Virus record (IMG/VR): IMGVR_UViG_3300045131_001403
Span: 1-36,416 of that record
Reading direction: 5' to 3' (one strand)
DNA: 36,416 nucleotides
Source of the DNA: a virus
Position 1 is the first letter of the stretch, and every line of letters starts with the position of its first letter. Of the stretch, positions 1-7,975 are shown piece after piece. A program made the position numbers and the translations under genes. The notes beneath the pieces were generated by a model that was not told the origin of the DNA, made no database searches, and saw only the letters and a list, made by a program, of their open reading frames with translations.

Positions 1-144
1 ACATCTCCACAAAGGTTCGATTACTCGGACAGCGTGAAGAAAATGGAGGCGAAGCTCAAAGCGGCGAAAAAAGAAGAGGAGAGCAATGGCACGGCCACTC
101 CCATCATGAATGAAGACCCGACTGTGTTCACAGTCCTTATGTAA
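1..144 (+). CDS. 3' end of a phage protein of unknown function (partial)
   Basis: An open frame enters from the left edge and stops with TAA at 142-144, giving the last 47 residues of a protein. The visible part has a Lys/Glu-rich, probably helical stretch (KKMEAKLKAAKKEEE) followed by NGTAT and a short tail ending VFTVLM. The composition suggests a helical C-terminal arm. I do not recognise the family and the body of the protein lies outside the window. The next small gene follows after 11 bases in the same direction, so the two are probably co-transcribed. Confidence 0.7.
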   Translation, partial: TSPQRFDYSDSVKKMEAKLKAAKKEEESNGTATPIMNEDPTVFTVLM

Positions 145-155
145 GTAGGTGCCCT

Positions 156-305
156 ATGACGGAACGGGAAATGATTTCTTTGGCCGTGAATGAATTAGTG
201 GTGTTATGTGAGGATGAAGACATTGACTTTGACAAAATGAAGTGTAAATTGGTCAAGAAATGTCAATCCATAATTGAGTGCGTCTATGACATGAACTCCA
301 ACTAA
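156..305 (+). CDS. small acidic protein, unknown function
   Basis: A 49-residue open frame starting at ATG 156, 11 bases after the preceding stop. The protein (MTEREMISLAV...) has an acidic centre (CEDEDIDFD) and a Lys-rich second half with three cysteines. No strong Shine-Dalgarno is visible (AAGTAGG lies 5-6 bases upstream). It fits the pattern of tiny, tightly packed phage genes, but the call rests only on position and reading frame. Confidence 0.45.
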   Translation: MTEREMISLAVNELVVLCEDEDIDFDKMKCKLVKKCQSIIECVYDMNSN

Positions 306-337
306 CATTCGTCTTTCCGCAAGTTTTTCCCATCAAT

Positions 338-365
338 GGACTATAGGTGGAAAATCCTATAGTCC
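338..365. repeat. perfect 10-bp inverted repeat (hairpin)
   Basis: GGACTATAGG at 338-347 pairs perfectly with CCTATAGTCC at 356-365 around an 8-base loop. No T-run follows on either strand, so it is not a standard intrinsic terminator. It lies between two small genes and could be an RNA-processing or stability hairpin, or a protein-binding site. Confidence 0.6.
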
Positions 366-397
366 GCAAACAATTCCCATCATAAAGGATTTCACAC

Positions 398-493
398 ATG
401 GTTTCAGTGTGTCTTGTGTCATTTGGAATTCTAGCATTTCTATTCGCCCGCATTGAATACTTGCACAGCAAATTGGAGAATGACAATGAATAA
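398..493 (+). CDS. very small single-pass membrane protein
   Basis: A 31-residue frame with a well-placed ribosome site (AAAGGAT at 384-390, 7 bases before ATG 398). Residues 2-18 are hydrophobic (VSVCLVSFGILAFLFA), enough for one membrane span, followed by a polar tail ending NDNE. The stop overlaps the start of the next gene, which suggests translational coupling. It could be a small holin-like or inhibitory membrane peptide, but nothing specific supports a function. Confidence 0.5.
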   Translation: MVSVCLVSFGILAFLFARIEYLHSKLENDNE

Positions 494-722
494 GGAAGAA
501 GTGGAACAAATAGAGTCATTGGGAACGGAAGAACCACTTCCATATGTGTGTTTGAACTGTGAGAATGAGTATGAATGTCACAAGTGCTATGATGGCATTC
601 CTTCGGATATAGGTGCCATGAGAGATTCATTAAGAAATGCCTATGCTAAAATTTCCTGTTACAACCGTTTCATCAAGTTCGTACTAGAACTGTTGAGAAA
701 AAACAAGGAGAAAGCGAAATGA
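486..722 (+). CDS. small Cys-rich putative zinc-finger protein
   Basis: A 78-residue protein. I start it at ATG 486 (GGAG at 474-477) rather than the longer frame from 453, because 453 has no ribosome site and would overlap the preceding small gene much more. Residues about 22-34 hold CLNC...CHKC, a four-cysteine cluster typical of a small zinc-binding module, followed by YDGIP and a Lys-rich helical C-terminus. The same pattern (CxxCE, then CxKCxxGxP) recurs in the leftward gene ending at 10904, so the two may be distant paralogues. The role is unknown. Confidence 0.65.
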   Translation: MNKEEVEQIESLGTEEPLPYVCLNCENEYECHKCYDGIPSDIGAMRDSLRNAYAKISCYNRFIKFVLELLRKNKEKAK

Positions 723-940
723 AATCCTATGAATTTGAAGCGGCCATTTATGACAATGAGGTGTACTGCTGTAGATGTCTTCCTGTTGGAGTGGGCATCA
801 ATGATGATGGTGTCATGCACATCTTTGGGGATTCTGAATGGGTTTCCGCTCCTGTGTGCTGTAAATGCGGGAAGGAGCATCTCTATGTGAATCTACTGGA
901 TGAAGTTCAGAATGGGGGTTATGAAGATGAAGCAGAATGA
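719..940 (+). CDS. small Cys-rich protein, unknown function
   Basis: A 73-residue protein starting at ATG 719, overlapping the previous stop by four bases (ATGA), with AAGGAG just upstream. Two cysteine pairs are visible: YCCRC near residue 18 and CCKCGKEH near residue 48. Together they could bind one zinc ion. The C-terminus is acidic (GGYEDEAE). It belongs to the same run of overlapping small genes and is probably part of one operon. Family not recognised. Confidence 0.65.
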   Translation: MKSYEFEAAIYDNEVYCCRCLPVGVGINDDGVMHIFGDSEWVSAPVCCKCGKEHLYVNLLDEVQNGGYEDEAE

Positions 941-1145
941 GAAACATAAATTTTGGTGTTTAGTAGCAGTCTATGCCTTCAATGACATTCCGCAGGGAAC
1001 TGTCCTATCCTACCATTATTCCCATCCATTGGCAACTAAGGCTTTGAGGAAATATCCTACGGGATTCGTAGGTATAAAGGAGAACCCTCATTACGAGAAG
1101 TTCTTTTATGAAAGTAAAAATTGCACAGTTGAATTCATTGACTAA
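927..1145 (+). CDS. small protein, unknown function
   Basis: A 72-residue protein. The frame is open from 900, but the best start is ATG 927 (MKQNEKHKF), about 8 bases after a GGGGG ribosome site; ATG 921 is also possible. It contains FNDIPQGTVLSYHY and no recognisable motif. It overlaps the end of the preceding gene and faces the 3' end of the terminase gene, only 9 bases away, with no terminator visible between them. Confidence 0.55.
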   Translation: MKQNEKHKFWCLVAVYAFNDIPQGTVLSYHYSHPLATKALRKYPTGFVGIKENPHYEKFFYESKNCTVEFID

Positions 1146-1154
1146 GGAACCTTC

Positions 1155-3647
1155 TTAAATAGAGCCTTTTCCCCATACCCCGGCGCGTTTTCTAAATGAA
1201 AGTTTATTAAATGCGCCGGAAGAGGCATCTATCTGATCTAAGTAACGACCATTTGGATATGAACTCAATTCCTGCACATAGTCGAAATTCCATGGAGCTT
1301 TCAACAACATGACATTTCCAGCACCCATCTGCGAGGCGAATGGATCGGCCCTCAATGCCTTATTCCCCTTTGGCAAATCCGCCTCGACAGTGAATCCCGC
1401 TAGATTCCTAATGGAATACATGGCGGATTCCTTTCCTCCGCTGCCACCCTCCTGCTCCATAAAGATTTTAACATCCACTCCATCGGCCAAAGCGGTGTTC
1501 CGCATGATCTTCTCTCTCTCATCCGCTCCCCAACGACCTCGAACGATATCCAAAACAATCACTCTACCATCAACTAGAACCCCCATTTTGAGTCCAACCG
1601 TATAACATCCCGCATTGACTGTTCCAGCTTTGTCCCAATAACGGATGACGCTTCTTAGCTGTGCTGGAACTGCTATGACTGTAGTCAACTTCTCCGTTTG
1701 AAACATACCTCCGCCCAATGGAGATGGGGATTGGAGGAACTGTCCCGCATAACCATACTCTCCGAGGTCTTTTCTTATCATCTCCAATACGTTTTTAGGC
1801 ATACGGAGTTCGTCAAGCAGACCATTAGTATACTTTTCCTTCAACTCGAAAGGACGGACTAGATCATTCTCCTCCGCCGGAAGACAAATATGCCTGCAAC
1901 TACCCTTCTCAAGGAAATGGGCGGAAGGGTCTGTCTCGGACAGTCTTTGTTGAATTAGAATGAATGGTGTTACCGCTTTATCCACTTTACGAGTGAGAAA
2001 TGTCTGATCAAGCCAATTGTTGGCTTGGTTCATCATAGTGGGACTTAGTACTTCCTGCATGTTAATAGGATCGTCACAGATAAGAAAATGACCATGCATA
2101 CCAACAACGGAACCGCCAGTAGATGTGGCAAAGCGCTCACCTCCTCCATTTATTTTGAAGAACCCCTTTTGATCTTGATCCTCCCGTATGGAAACTCCAA
2201 ACATGCGTTTATACTTCTCCGATTTAACAATATCCCTGCAACGCATGGACAAAGCCAGTGAAAGGGCATATGAGTAGGAGGAGCAGATGATGCGGGCGGA
2301 TGGCATTCTAGTCCATATCCAAGCGGGGAACATGATAGAGCAAACGGTGGAATTATGAACTGCAATGTCATTGACCGTAAAAGAGGAATCCTCCTCCACC
2401 GTGAGACATCTACAAGGTAGCATTCCAGCAGGCTCTATAGATACTATAGGATCGGATTGTAATTGATTATGGAACCTAGAACGCAGGAAACAGTGGGACT
2501 CCAATGTCCTTTTTTTCCTCCCAAGCACAGGGATGCGCTCAAAGAACTTCGAGGCGTTGTCCGTGTCGGATATATCCAAAACATAGTGTGTGTAGCCTGC
2601 TTTCGTTATTTTATCATCTTTTTTCTTGACACGTTTGCGTACACGCGCATTTATTCCAAAGCGGTAAAGTAAATGCTGGACTCCATCTAAAAGCTCTTTG
2701 CTCACGCTTGAGAACGAAATGGTGAATGTGTTCCTGTCGGGATGATGTTTGCTTATACAGCCGTCACAATGGAAATAAGCCGCTATGAATTTGGCTACTT
2801 GCTCATTTGATCCGTTGAAAATAAAGTCTGGTACTACTTTAGTGTAGGAATTCTTTCCGGCTATACCAGTTTCTCTTAACCAATTCTGTGCGTGAGCTGT
2901 GTTTACACGCACAACCTTCAAGTCTACATTCGATGCTTTGTAATTTGAAACAGTAGTGGAAAATCCTAGACTTCCAGCAGCAGCCACCAAATGTTCGACA
3001 TATTCCCCATCGGCAGATGTCACTGAGCAATTGCAACGTGTCTTTTCCTTATTAGCCCAAGTGCAAGATCCATCTCCAATGAAATAGCCAGCTAATGAAA
3101 AAGAATCATCGACATAATCCGATTTGCTTTGCTTAGGTTGTGGAAAAGGTAAAGCCAAACATTGTTTGACTACTAAGTCTTTGGATTGCACCCATCCTTC
3201 CGGAGTCAAAAATGGATGAGACAGCTCCGCATGGACAGCCCTTCCACAAAAAGACTCTATGCGAAGGCACTCCATCAAACCCTGCTCATGCACGGCTAAG
3301 ACTGGACGGAACCTACCCTTGTGGGTTAGAACCCTGTCACCAACCACAATGTCCTTCAGCTTCTTACGCTTCCCTGTGGAACAAAGGATCAGCTCCTCCT
3401 CCCATACTGGCTTGCTTGAACCGGGAGGAACATTACATACTAGATCATATTCTTTTGGAGTTCCATTGAAAACTCTTTCGGCCATTTTCTGCATCTCGGA
3501 GCATATGACTGTCATATGCCAGTTCCATTGGAGCTGTTCCGGAATGATCTCGTGCCAAAATTCTTTTAGGAAATCCTCGAATGATGCTTTGCAGACATCA
3601 ATTGAGGCCGCTTCCAGCACCTGTTTCCAATTCATTGAATGGGACAT
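1155..3647 (-). CDS. terL: terminase large subunit (TerL) with in-frame intein
   Basis: The packaging motor ATPase and headful nuclease, 830 residues before splicing and about 477 after. The N-terminal ATPase region ends in a P-loop (PPGSSK then S after splicing) that is interrupted by an intein at residues 80-432. Walker B is FLICDDP. The C-terminal half has the RNase H-like nuclease, with RYWDKAG and a late acidic motif (DQIDASSGAF). It would act with TerS and the portal to cut and pump phage DNA into the prohead. The start at ATG 3647 has AAGGTGG 9 bases upstream and overlaps TerS by 50 bp. The reading frame is continuous through the insert, so a group I intron is excluded. Motif identification is by eye. 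Confidence 0.93.
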   Translation of the reverse strand: MSHSMNWKQVLEAASIDVCKASFEDFLKEFWHEIIPEQLQWNWHMTVICSEMQKMAERVFNGTPKEYDLVCNVPPGSSKPVWEEELILCSTGKRKKLKDIVVGDRVLTHKGRFRPVLAVHEQGLMECLRIESFCGRAVHAELSHPFLTPEGWVQSKDLVVKQCLALPFPQPKQSKSDYVDDSFSLAGYFIGDGSCTWANKEKTRCNCSVTSADGEYVEHLVAAAGSLGFSTTVSNYKASNVDLKVVRVNTAHAQNWLRETGIAGKNSYTKVVPDFIFNGSNEQVAKFIAAYFHCDGCISKHHPDRNTFTISFSSVSKELLDGVQHLLYRFGINARVRKRVKKKDDKITKAGYTHYVLDISDTDNASKFFERIPVLGRKKRTLESHCFLRSRFHNQLQSDPIVSIEPAGMLPCRCLTVEEDSSFTVNDIAVHNSTVCSIMFPAWIWTRMPSARIICSSYSYALSLALSMRCRDIVKSEKYKRMFGVSIREDQDQKGFFKINGGGERFATSTGGSVVGMHGHFLICDDPINMQEVLSPTMMNQANNWLDQTFLTRKVDKAVTPFILIQQRLSETDPSAHFLEKGSCRHICLPAEENDLVRPFELKEKYTNGLLDELRMPKNVLEMIRKDLGEYGYAGQFLQSPSPLGGGMFQTEKLTTVIAVPAQLRSVIRYWDKAGTVNAGCYTVGLKMGVLVDGRVIVLDIVRGRWGADEREKIMRNTALADGVDVKIFMEQEGGSGGKESAMYSIRNLAGFTVEADLPKGNKALRADPFASQMGAGNVMLLKAPWNFDYVQELSSYPNGRYLDQIDASSGAFNKLSFRKRAGVWGKGSI
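2352..3410 (-). other. TerL intein with LAGLIDADG endonuclease, non-canonical Pro1
   Basis: A 353-residue intein inserted between K and S of the TerL P-loop (GSSK|S). Its C-terminal end is a normal block G (IAVHN|S). The residue aligned with the usual Cys1 is proline (PVWEEELI aligned with CLxxDTxI). Block F has Cys (CRCLTV) where most class 1 inteins have Asp, as in class 3 inteins, but block B has HPF rather than HxW and block G has Val rather than Thr at position 5. Two LAGLIDADG-like motifs (LAGYFIGDG near 186 and FIAAYFHCDG near 287) mark a homing endonuclease. Splicing is inferred from the intact P-loop that would result. This looks like a divergent class 3-type intein. Confidence 0.88.
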
Positions 3648-4056
3648 CGAGTAAATCCACCTTGTCTTTAGCTAGTTTCATAAGTAAACGCTTCTCATCT
3701 ATGGACAAACCCTCCATAGAGATGTTGTTCTCGATTTGAATGGGATTGAAAGGATCACCACCATGAATGATAGTCTTCTGATTGACGAATCCACGGGAAT
3801 GTCCAAGCCTATCCAAAGCATATGTGATGGCTTTGATGTTTCCGTTGAGAATTTCCATCTTGAGCTGCGATATGGCTAGATCACAAATCTCATCTAGGGA
3901 TTCGGAGTATGCCTCAAGAATAGGTTTTTTGGAGAAGATAAGTTTTCTTAGCTGCGGAGTCCGCATACCAAGCTGCCTTGCGGCTTCAGTAAGATTTCCA
4001 TTAGTAGCCCTAATGGCTGTGATGACCTCATCATCCGTGGCTAATAGAAATGGCAT
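3598..4056 (-). CDS. terS: terminase small subunit (TerS)
   Basis: A 152-residue DNA-recognition subunit of the packaging terminase. Residues 18-40 (GNLTEAARQLGMRTPQLRKLI) form a helix-turn-helix, expected to bind the packaging site. The middle segment AITYALDRLGHSRGF resembles the oligomerisation region of many small terminases. It lies between portal and TerL on the same strand and overlaps TerL by 50 bp, which fits translational coupling. The assignment is by HTH, size and position. Confidence 0.82.
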   Translation of the reverse strand: MPFLLATDDEVITAIRATNGNLTEAARQLGMRTPQLRKLIFSKKPILEAYSESLDEICDLAISQLKMEILNGNIKAITYALDRLGHSRGFVNQKTIIHGGDPFNPIQIENNISMEGLSIDEKRLLMKLAKDKVDLLDVPFNELETGAGSGLN

Positions 4057-4063
4057 TGTGAAC

Positions 4064-5527
4064 CTAAGTTTTTAGTGGAGGCTTCTCATTACTTTTAGGA
4101 GCTACTTTAGCGGAAGGCTCCTTAATGCCTATGGCGTTTTTGCCTGATGGCAGTTTGCCTATGGGAGTAGGTGTGGATTTCGCTTTCAATTCAGCATCCA
4201 ACCGCATGGAATCCTCAAAGGAATATGACTTGAAATTCTCAAATTTAGCGATGACCTCGGGATTGAAATGAAGAATCTTCTCAAAGTACTGCTCGGGAGA
4301 CATCAATCTTTCAATACCAGCTTCGAGATACATACGGAGAGCATCGGTGATGAGCCTAGCAGTCTCCATTTGTGTCTTCTGAGTCGTAAGGGAAACATCA
4401 TTCCACTCAATCCTATAACTATTGAACTCCGTAGGAGGAGCCAATGTGCCATACTCCACAAGACGATTGATGAAAGGACGGAGGATTTCATCTTGGGCGA
4501 ATCTGTTTCTCCGCTCCTCTACTCTATCCTTCCATGATGCGTCATCTTGATTAGAGGACAACTCGCCACGTTCACTTCCAGTTAGGATGCGAAGAGGAAT
4601 GCGAGTCGCAGCCGATATGAAACTCATTTGGACATCAATGTGCGATTGAGGAGATGCCACTTGACTTTGAAGCACCTTCGCTTGTATACCCTGCAACTGC
4701 ATATAGCGTTGAAGTCCGTGAACATATTTTTGAATTTCAGCTTCAAGGACATCCTTGTCAACGACATCAGCTTCTGAATCAGCCTCGAATGAGAGTCCTT
4801 GGAATGCTCCCGACCAAAACATTTCAGCAGAACATCCTAACACCTTCTGACAATCCAAAAGACGATTATACAGTGGAGTCAAACGAGGAACACCATAAAC
4901 TTCCGACTCATCCTTATTGTCGGCGATGTGAATGATGCGACTCCAATGGATATTAACCATTTTCCCCACACTCCCATTTGGAGGAGGAGTGGAACCATAC
5001 ATATTGGAGGAGAAAGTCACAGTGTACTGCTCGGGAAGCCCATACCGCAGAGAATTCGCATTATTGTCATACATGGCGATATTGGATGAACCTTCCGCAA
5101 AGGTGCGGAGATACATTAGTTTCGCTGGCTTTTTGACTGGCTGATCCAATGGAAGTCCATCGTCGAAACCTAAAAACAAACAACCATAGGAACCTATGCC
5201 GCAAAGCACATCCACCCGATTCAAGTAGGAAAAGATAGGTAGTTGTTTAATCAGTTTCTGCCAAGATTTTTCAAATGGAGTGTTATATTCCACGTCTTCA
5301 GTCTCTCGAATGATCGGAGGACGCACCCATGTGGCGTTTGGATATGCGGAGATAATGGTCTTAGCAATGTCTCCCCTATCGAACATGTCCCTGTAGTCTT
5401 GGAACACGATATCCTGCGGATAGCCACATGATTGATACATATTCCTAGCACCACTATGTGAATATCCTCTCGCCTCGCGATAGCGATTGAAGTACTCGGA
5501 AAGGACGTTCAAAGTTCTAGGATTCAA
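4064..5527 (-). CDS. portal protein (DUF1073-type)
   Basis: A 488-residue dodecameric head-vertex protein through which DNA passes; it docks TerL. The block TGSERGELSSNQDD...DRVEERR is characteristic of the DUF1073 portal family. I choose the TTG at 5527-5525 (NPRTLNV follows) because TAAGGAG lies 6 bases upstream. The longer ATG frame from 5611 would run into the divergent helicase gene and has a Cys/Tyr-rich N-terminus unlike a portal. The C-terminus is Pro/Lys-rich and probably disordered. It is transcribed first in the block, before TerS and TerL, which is the reverse of the common TerS-TerL-portal order. Confidence 0.85.
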   Translation of the reverse strand: MNPRTLNVLSEYFNRYREARGYSHSGARNMYQSCGYPQDIVFQDYRDMFDRGDIAKTIISAYPNATWVRPPIIRETEDVEYNTPFEKSWQKLIKQLPIFSYLNRVDVLCGIGSYGCLFLGFDDGLPLDQPVKKPAKLMYLRTFAEGSSNIAMYDNNANSLRYGLPEQYTVTFSSNMYGSTPPPNGSVGKMVNIHWSRIIHIADNKDESEVYGVPRLTPLYNRLLDCQKVLGCSAEMFWSGAFQGLSFEADSEADVVDKDVLEAEIQKYVHGLQRYMQLQGIQAKVLQSQVASPQSHIDVQMSFISAATRIPLRILTGSERGELSSNQDDASWKDRVEERRNRFAQDEILRPFINRLVEYGTLAPPTEFNSYRIEWNDVSLTTQKTQMETARLITDALRMYLEAGIERLMSPEQYFEKILHFNPEVIAKFENFKSYSFEDSMRLDAELKAKSTPTPIGKLPSGKNAIGIKEPSAKVAPKSNEKPPLKT

Positions 5528-5540
5528 AGCAAACTCCTTA
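5525..5540 (-). promoter_or_regulatory. ribosome site setting a TTG start for portal
   Basis: Read on the minus strand, TAAGGAG is followed by TTTGCT and then TTG. The spacing of 6 bases is good, and no ATG lies nearby in frame, so the TTG is very likely the true start of the portal gene. Confidence 0.75.
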
Positions 5541-5556
5541 CTTTTTTGCCAAATTG

Positions 5557-5565
5557 TGCTATAAT
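5557..5565 (+). promoter_or_regulatory. extended -10 promoter for the helicase gene
   Basis: TGCTATAAT is a perfect extended -10 element (TGnTATAAT). The -35 region (about 5537-5542, CTTACT) is poor, as is usual for extended -10 promoters. Transcription would begin near 5572, giving a leader of about 27 bases with AGGAT before ATG 5599. It lies in the short divergent gap between portal and helicase. Confidence 0.7.
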
Positions 5566-5598
5566 ATAGAGAATATAAAATAGAACAGGATAAAAAAC

Positions 5599-7956
5599 AT
5601 GACAAAAACACTTTTCGACTTTCAGAAAAAAGGCATACAGCATATAGATGCTCTTAACGGAAGATGTCTTTTAGCCGACGAGCCAGGACTTGGCAAAGAA
5701 CTTTTCATAGACACCAAAGTTCTGACAAGAGATGGTTGGGAAAGGATAGGCACTATCAAGACAGGGGATGTCATCTATGGAAAAGATGGTCGTCTGCACT
5801 CCGTGATGGGAGTGTATCCTCAAGGGGTGAAACCTCTATACAATGTAGTATTTAGCGATGGAGTAAAAATATTAGCTGGATTGGAACATCAATGGTGTGT
5901 TAGAACTGAAGCGGACAAATATAGAAATCGTCCTTGGAGAGTGAAAACCACAGATGAACTTTTGAATGATATTCGATTTCCCAATGGAAATGTGAAGTGG
6001 GAAATTCCACTTGTGGAGCCGATACAGCATTTAGAGAAAGAATTTATTATCGATCCATATATTCTCGGCGTGCTTATTGGAGATGGTTCATTACAAAACA
6101 GTGTTAAATATGTTCCGGGGGATGATGAGACACCTTCCTTGGTGGCTAGTAGACTTCCAAATGAAGTAACACAGAACAAAGGAGCGGACTATGGAACATC
6201 AACAGCATATTACATTTCAAGAAAAGAAAAGTTTCCACGCAGAAATCCTTTCCTTGATGAAATTCGCAGTATGGGATTGAATATACATGGGGACAACAAA
6301 TTTATACCGAAAGAGTATATGTGTGGTTCCATCGATCAAAGAAAAGATTTACTGGCCGGACTGCTTGACACGGATGGTTGTGCTGGAAAAGGAGGAAGGA
6401 CACGCTTCTTTACCGTCTCAAAACAACTAGCTGATGATGTTGTGGAGTTAATTCAGTCACTTGGAGGAATGTCGAGATACAGCGTGGTGAAAGGCAAAGA
6501 ACGCAATAGGAATGGAAAAATATGTCTTGAAAAGGATGTCTATCACATAACGGTTAGAACCACATTCAATCCTTTTAAAAGAGAATTCAACAAAGTTCGC
6601 TGGACACAAAGCCAAAAGATGAGAAGAGCAATCACATCCATAACTTATTCCCATGATGCGGAGGCTGTTTGCATCTCCGTAGATGCGAAAGACAGTCTTT
6701 ATGTGATAGAAGGACATGTCATCACACACAACACATCACAATCTATATACTGGGTTGGATGGAGGCAGAAGTTTCCTTGCCTCATAGTATGCCCATCCAG
6801 TTTGAAAATCAATTGGCATAGGGAAATTGATATGTGGCTTCCGGGATGCACAGTGCAAATCCTAAACGGAAGGACACCCACTAAAATAAATCCCAAAGCT
6901 CATTTCGTCATAGCGAACTATGATATCATTGGAGGGTGGGAAAAAACTTTATTGGAAGTAGGTTTCGCCTCCATGCTGGTGGATGAGCATCACATGATAA
7001 AGACACCGACATCAAAAAGAACAACTTCCGTTATGATGATTGGAAAGACTATTCCGCATTATATCGCCATCACAGGCACTCCCATTCTATCTCGACCATC
7101 GGAGATTTGGACGGCACTGAACATTTTGAATGAAAAAGAATGGCCTAATTGGTATTCATTCGCATTTAGATACTGTAAAGCGCACAAGACGACCTATGGT
7201 TTGGACGTGAGAGGACATTCCAACATAACTGAATTAAGCGGAAAACTCTCAAAAGTGATGATCAGAAGATTGAAGAAGGATGTTCTTCCCGATCTTCCAA
7301 AGAAAATCAGGGGAATGCTCACTTTGGACATAGACAATCAAAGCGAGTATGATGTGGCCATGCTTGGATTCAGCGATTGGCTGAAAGGAGGAAAAGCCAA
7401 GAACAGAATGGAGGGCATAGCCAAATTGGAGTATGCTAGACAGGCGGCGGTAAAAGGGAAGATGAAACAGATAACGGAATGGATCGAAAACTTTCTTGAA
7501 AGCGGACAGAAATTGGTTTTGTTTGGAGTGCATAGGGAGCCGCTGATAAATCTACATAAGAAATTTCATAATTCAGTGTTGATAAATGGAGACACTTCCG
7601 CAGTGGAGAAGCAAAGGGCCGTAGACCGCTTGCAGAACGACAGCAAGACGAATCTGCTTCTAGGCAATATCCAAGCCGCAGGAGTGGGTTTAACGCTCAC
7701 AGCGGCCTCCAATGTGGCTTTTATAGAGCTTCCATGGGTTCCCGCTTTGGTGATTCAAGCGGAGGACAGATGCAACAGAATCGGAAGTGTCTACTGCACG
7801 AACATCTATTATCTACTAGCTAAAAACACAATAGAGGAGCAGTTGTTCGACATTATAAATATGAAGCAGAAATTGGTGGACAGGATAATCGATGGAGTGG
7901 ACACCATGGAGGAGACAAGCGTGTTCGATGAGATGGTGTCTTTATACTCTAAATAA
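5599..7956 (+). CDS. SNF2-family helicase/ATPase with in-frame intein
   Basis: A superfamily 2 translocase of 785 residues, 440 after splicing. The motif I P-loop (DEPGLGK|T) is split by an intein (residues 34-378). Downstream come motif Ia (CLIVCPSSL), a DEHH Walker B, TGTP (motif III), AAGVGLTL (motif V) and QAEDRCNRIG (motif VI), in the order expected of SNF2/SMARCAL1-like enzymes. Phage members are thought to remodel forks or branched DNA, comparable in role to T4 UvsW. No extra DNA-binding domain is visible. Start ATG 5599 has AGGAT 7 bases upstream. It is the first gene of the 5599-9337 operon with primase. Confidence 0.92.
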   Translation: MTKTLFDFQKKGIQHIDALNGRCLLADEPGLGKELFIDTKVLTRDGWERIGTIKTGDVIYGKDGRLHSVMGVYPQGVKPLYNVVFSDGVKILAGLEHQWCVRTEADKYRNRPWRVKTTDELLNDIRFPNGNVKWEIPLVEPIQHLEKEFIIDPYILGVLIGDGSLQNSVKYVPGDDETPSLVASRLPNEVTQNKGADYGTSTAYYISRKEKFPRRNPFLDEIRSMGLNIHGDNKFIPKEYMCGSIDQRKDLLAGLLDTDGCAGKGGRTRFFTVSKQLADDVVELIQSLGGMSRYSVVKGKERNRNGKICLEKDVYHITVRTTFNPFKREFNKVRWTQSQKMRRAITSITYSHDAEAVCISVDAKDSLYVIEGHVITHNTSQSIYWVGWRQKFPCLIVCPSSLKINWHREIDMWLPGCTVQILNGRTPTKINPKAHFVIANYDIIGGWEKTLLEVGFASMLVDEHHMIKTPTSKRTTSVMMIGKTIPHYIAITGTPILSRPSEIWTALNILNEKEWPNWYSFAFRYCKAHKTTYGLDVRGHSNITELSGKLSKVMIRRLKKDVLPDLPKKIRGMLTLDIDNQSEYDVAMLGFSDWLKGGKAKNRMEGIAKLEYARQAAVKGKMKQITEWIENFLESGQKLVLFGVHREPLINLHKKFHNSVLINGDTSAVEKQRAVDRLQNDSKTNLLLGNIQAAGVGLTLTAASNVAFIELPWVPALVIQAEDRCNRIGSVYCTNIYYLLAKNTIEEQLFDIINMKQKLVDRIIDGVDTMEETSVFDEMVSLYSK
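5698..6732 (+). other. class 3 intein with LAGLIDADG endonuclease in the helicase P-loop
   Basis: A 345-residue intein between K and T of the P-loop (GLGK|T). It starts ELFIDTKV, so Glu replaces the N-terminal nucleophile. All three residues that define class 3 inteins are present: Trp in block B (GLEHQW, residue 99), Cys in block F (AVCISVD, residue 358) and Thr in block G (VITHN|T, residue 376). In this class the block F Cys attacks first. The endonuclease carries ILGVLIGDG (near 155) and LLAGLLDTDG (near 251). Splicing would restore an intact P-loop. Confidence 0.93.
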
Positions 7957-7975
7957 TGCTTGGGGGGGGTTTATT

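Noticed and set aside
1309-1605. Plus-strand open frames opposite terL, portal and helicase
   Set aside because: They are antisense shadows with no ribosome sites and no protein-like motifs.
2352-3410. Insertion in TerL as a group I intron or pseudogene
   Set aside because: The reading frame is continuous, intein blocks A, B, F and G and LAGLIDADG motifs are visible, and removing it restores a P-loop.
4064-5527. Anti-CBASS function (Acb1) because of the database name linked with DUF1073
   Set aside because: The protein has the portal-type GSERGEL...DRVEERR block, lies beside the terminase genes, and shows no paired HxT phosphodiesterase motifs.
5528-5611. N-terminal extension of portal to ATG 5611
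   Set aside because: It would overlap the divergent helicase start and promoter, and a better ribosome site precedes TTG 5527.
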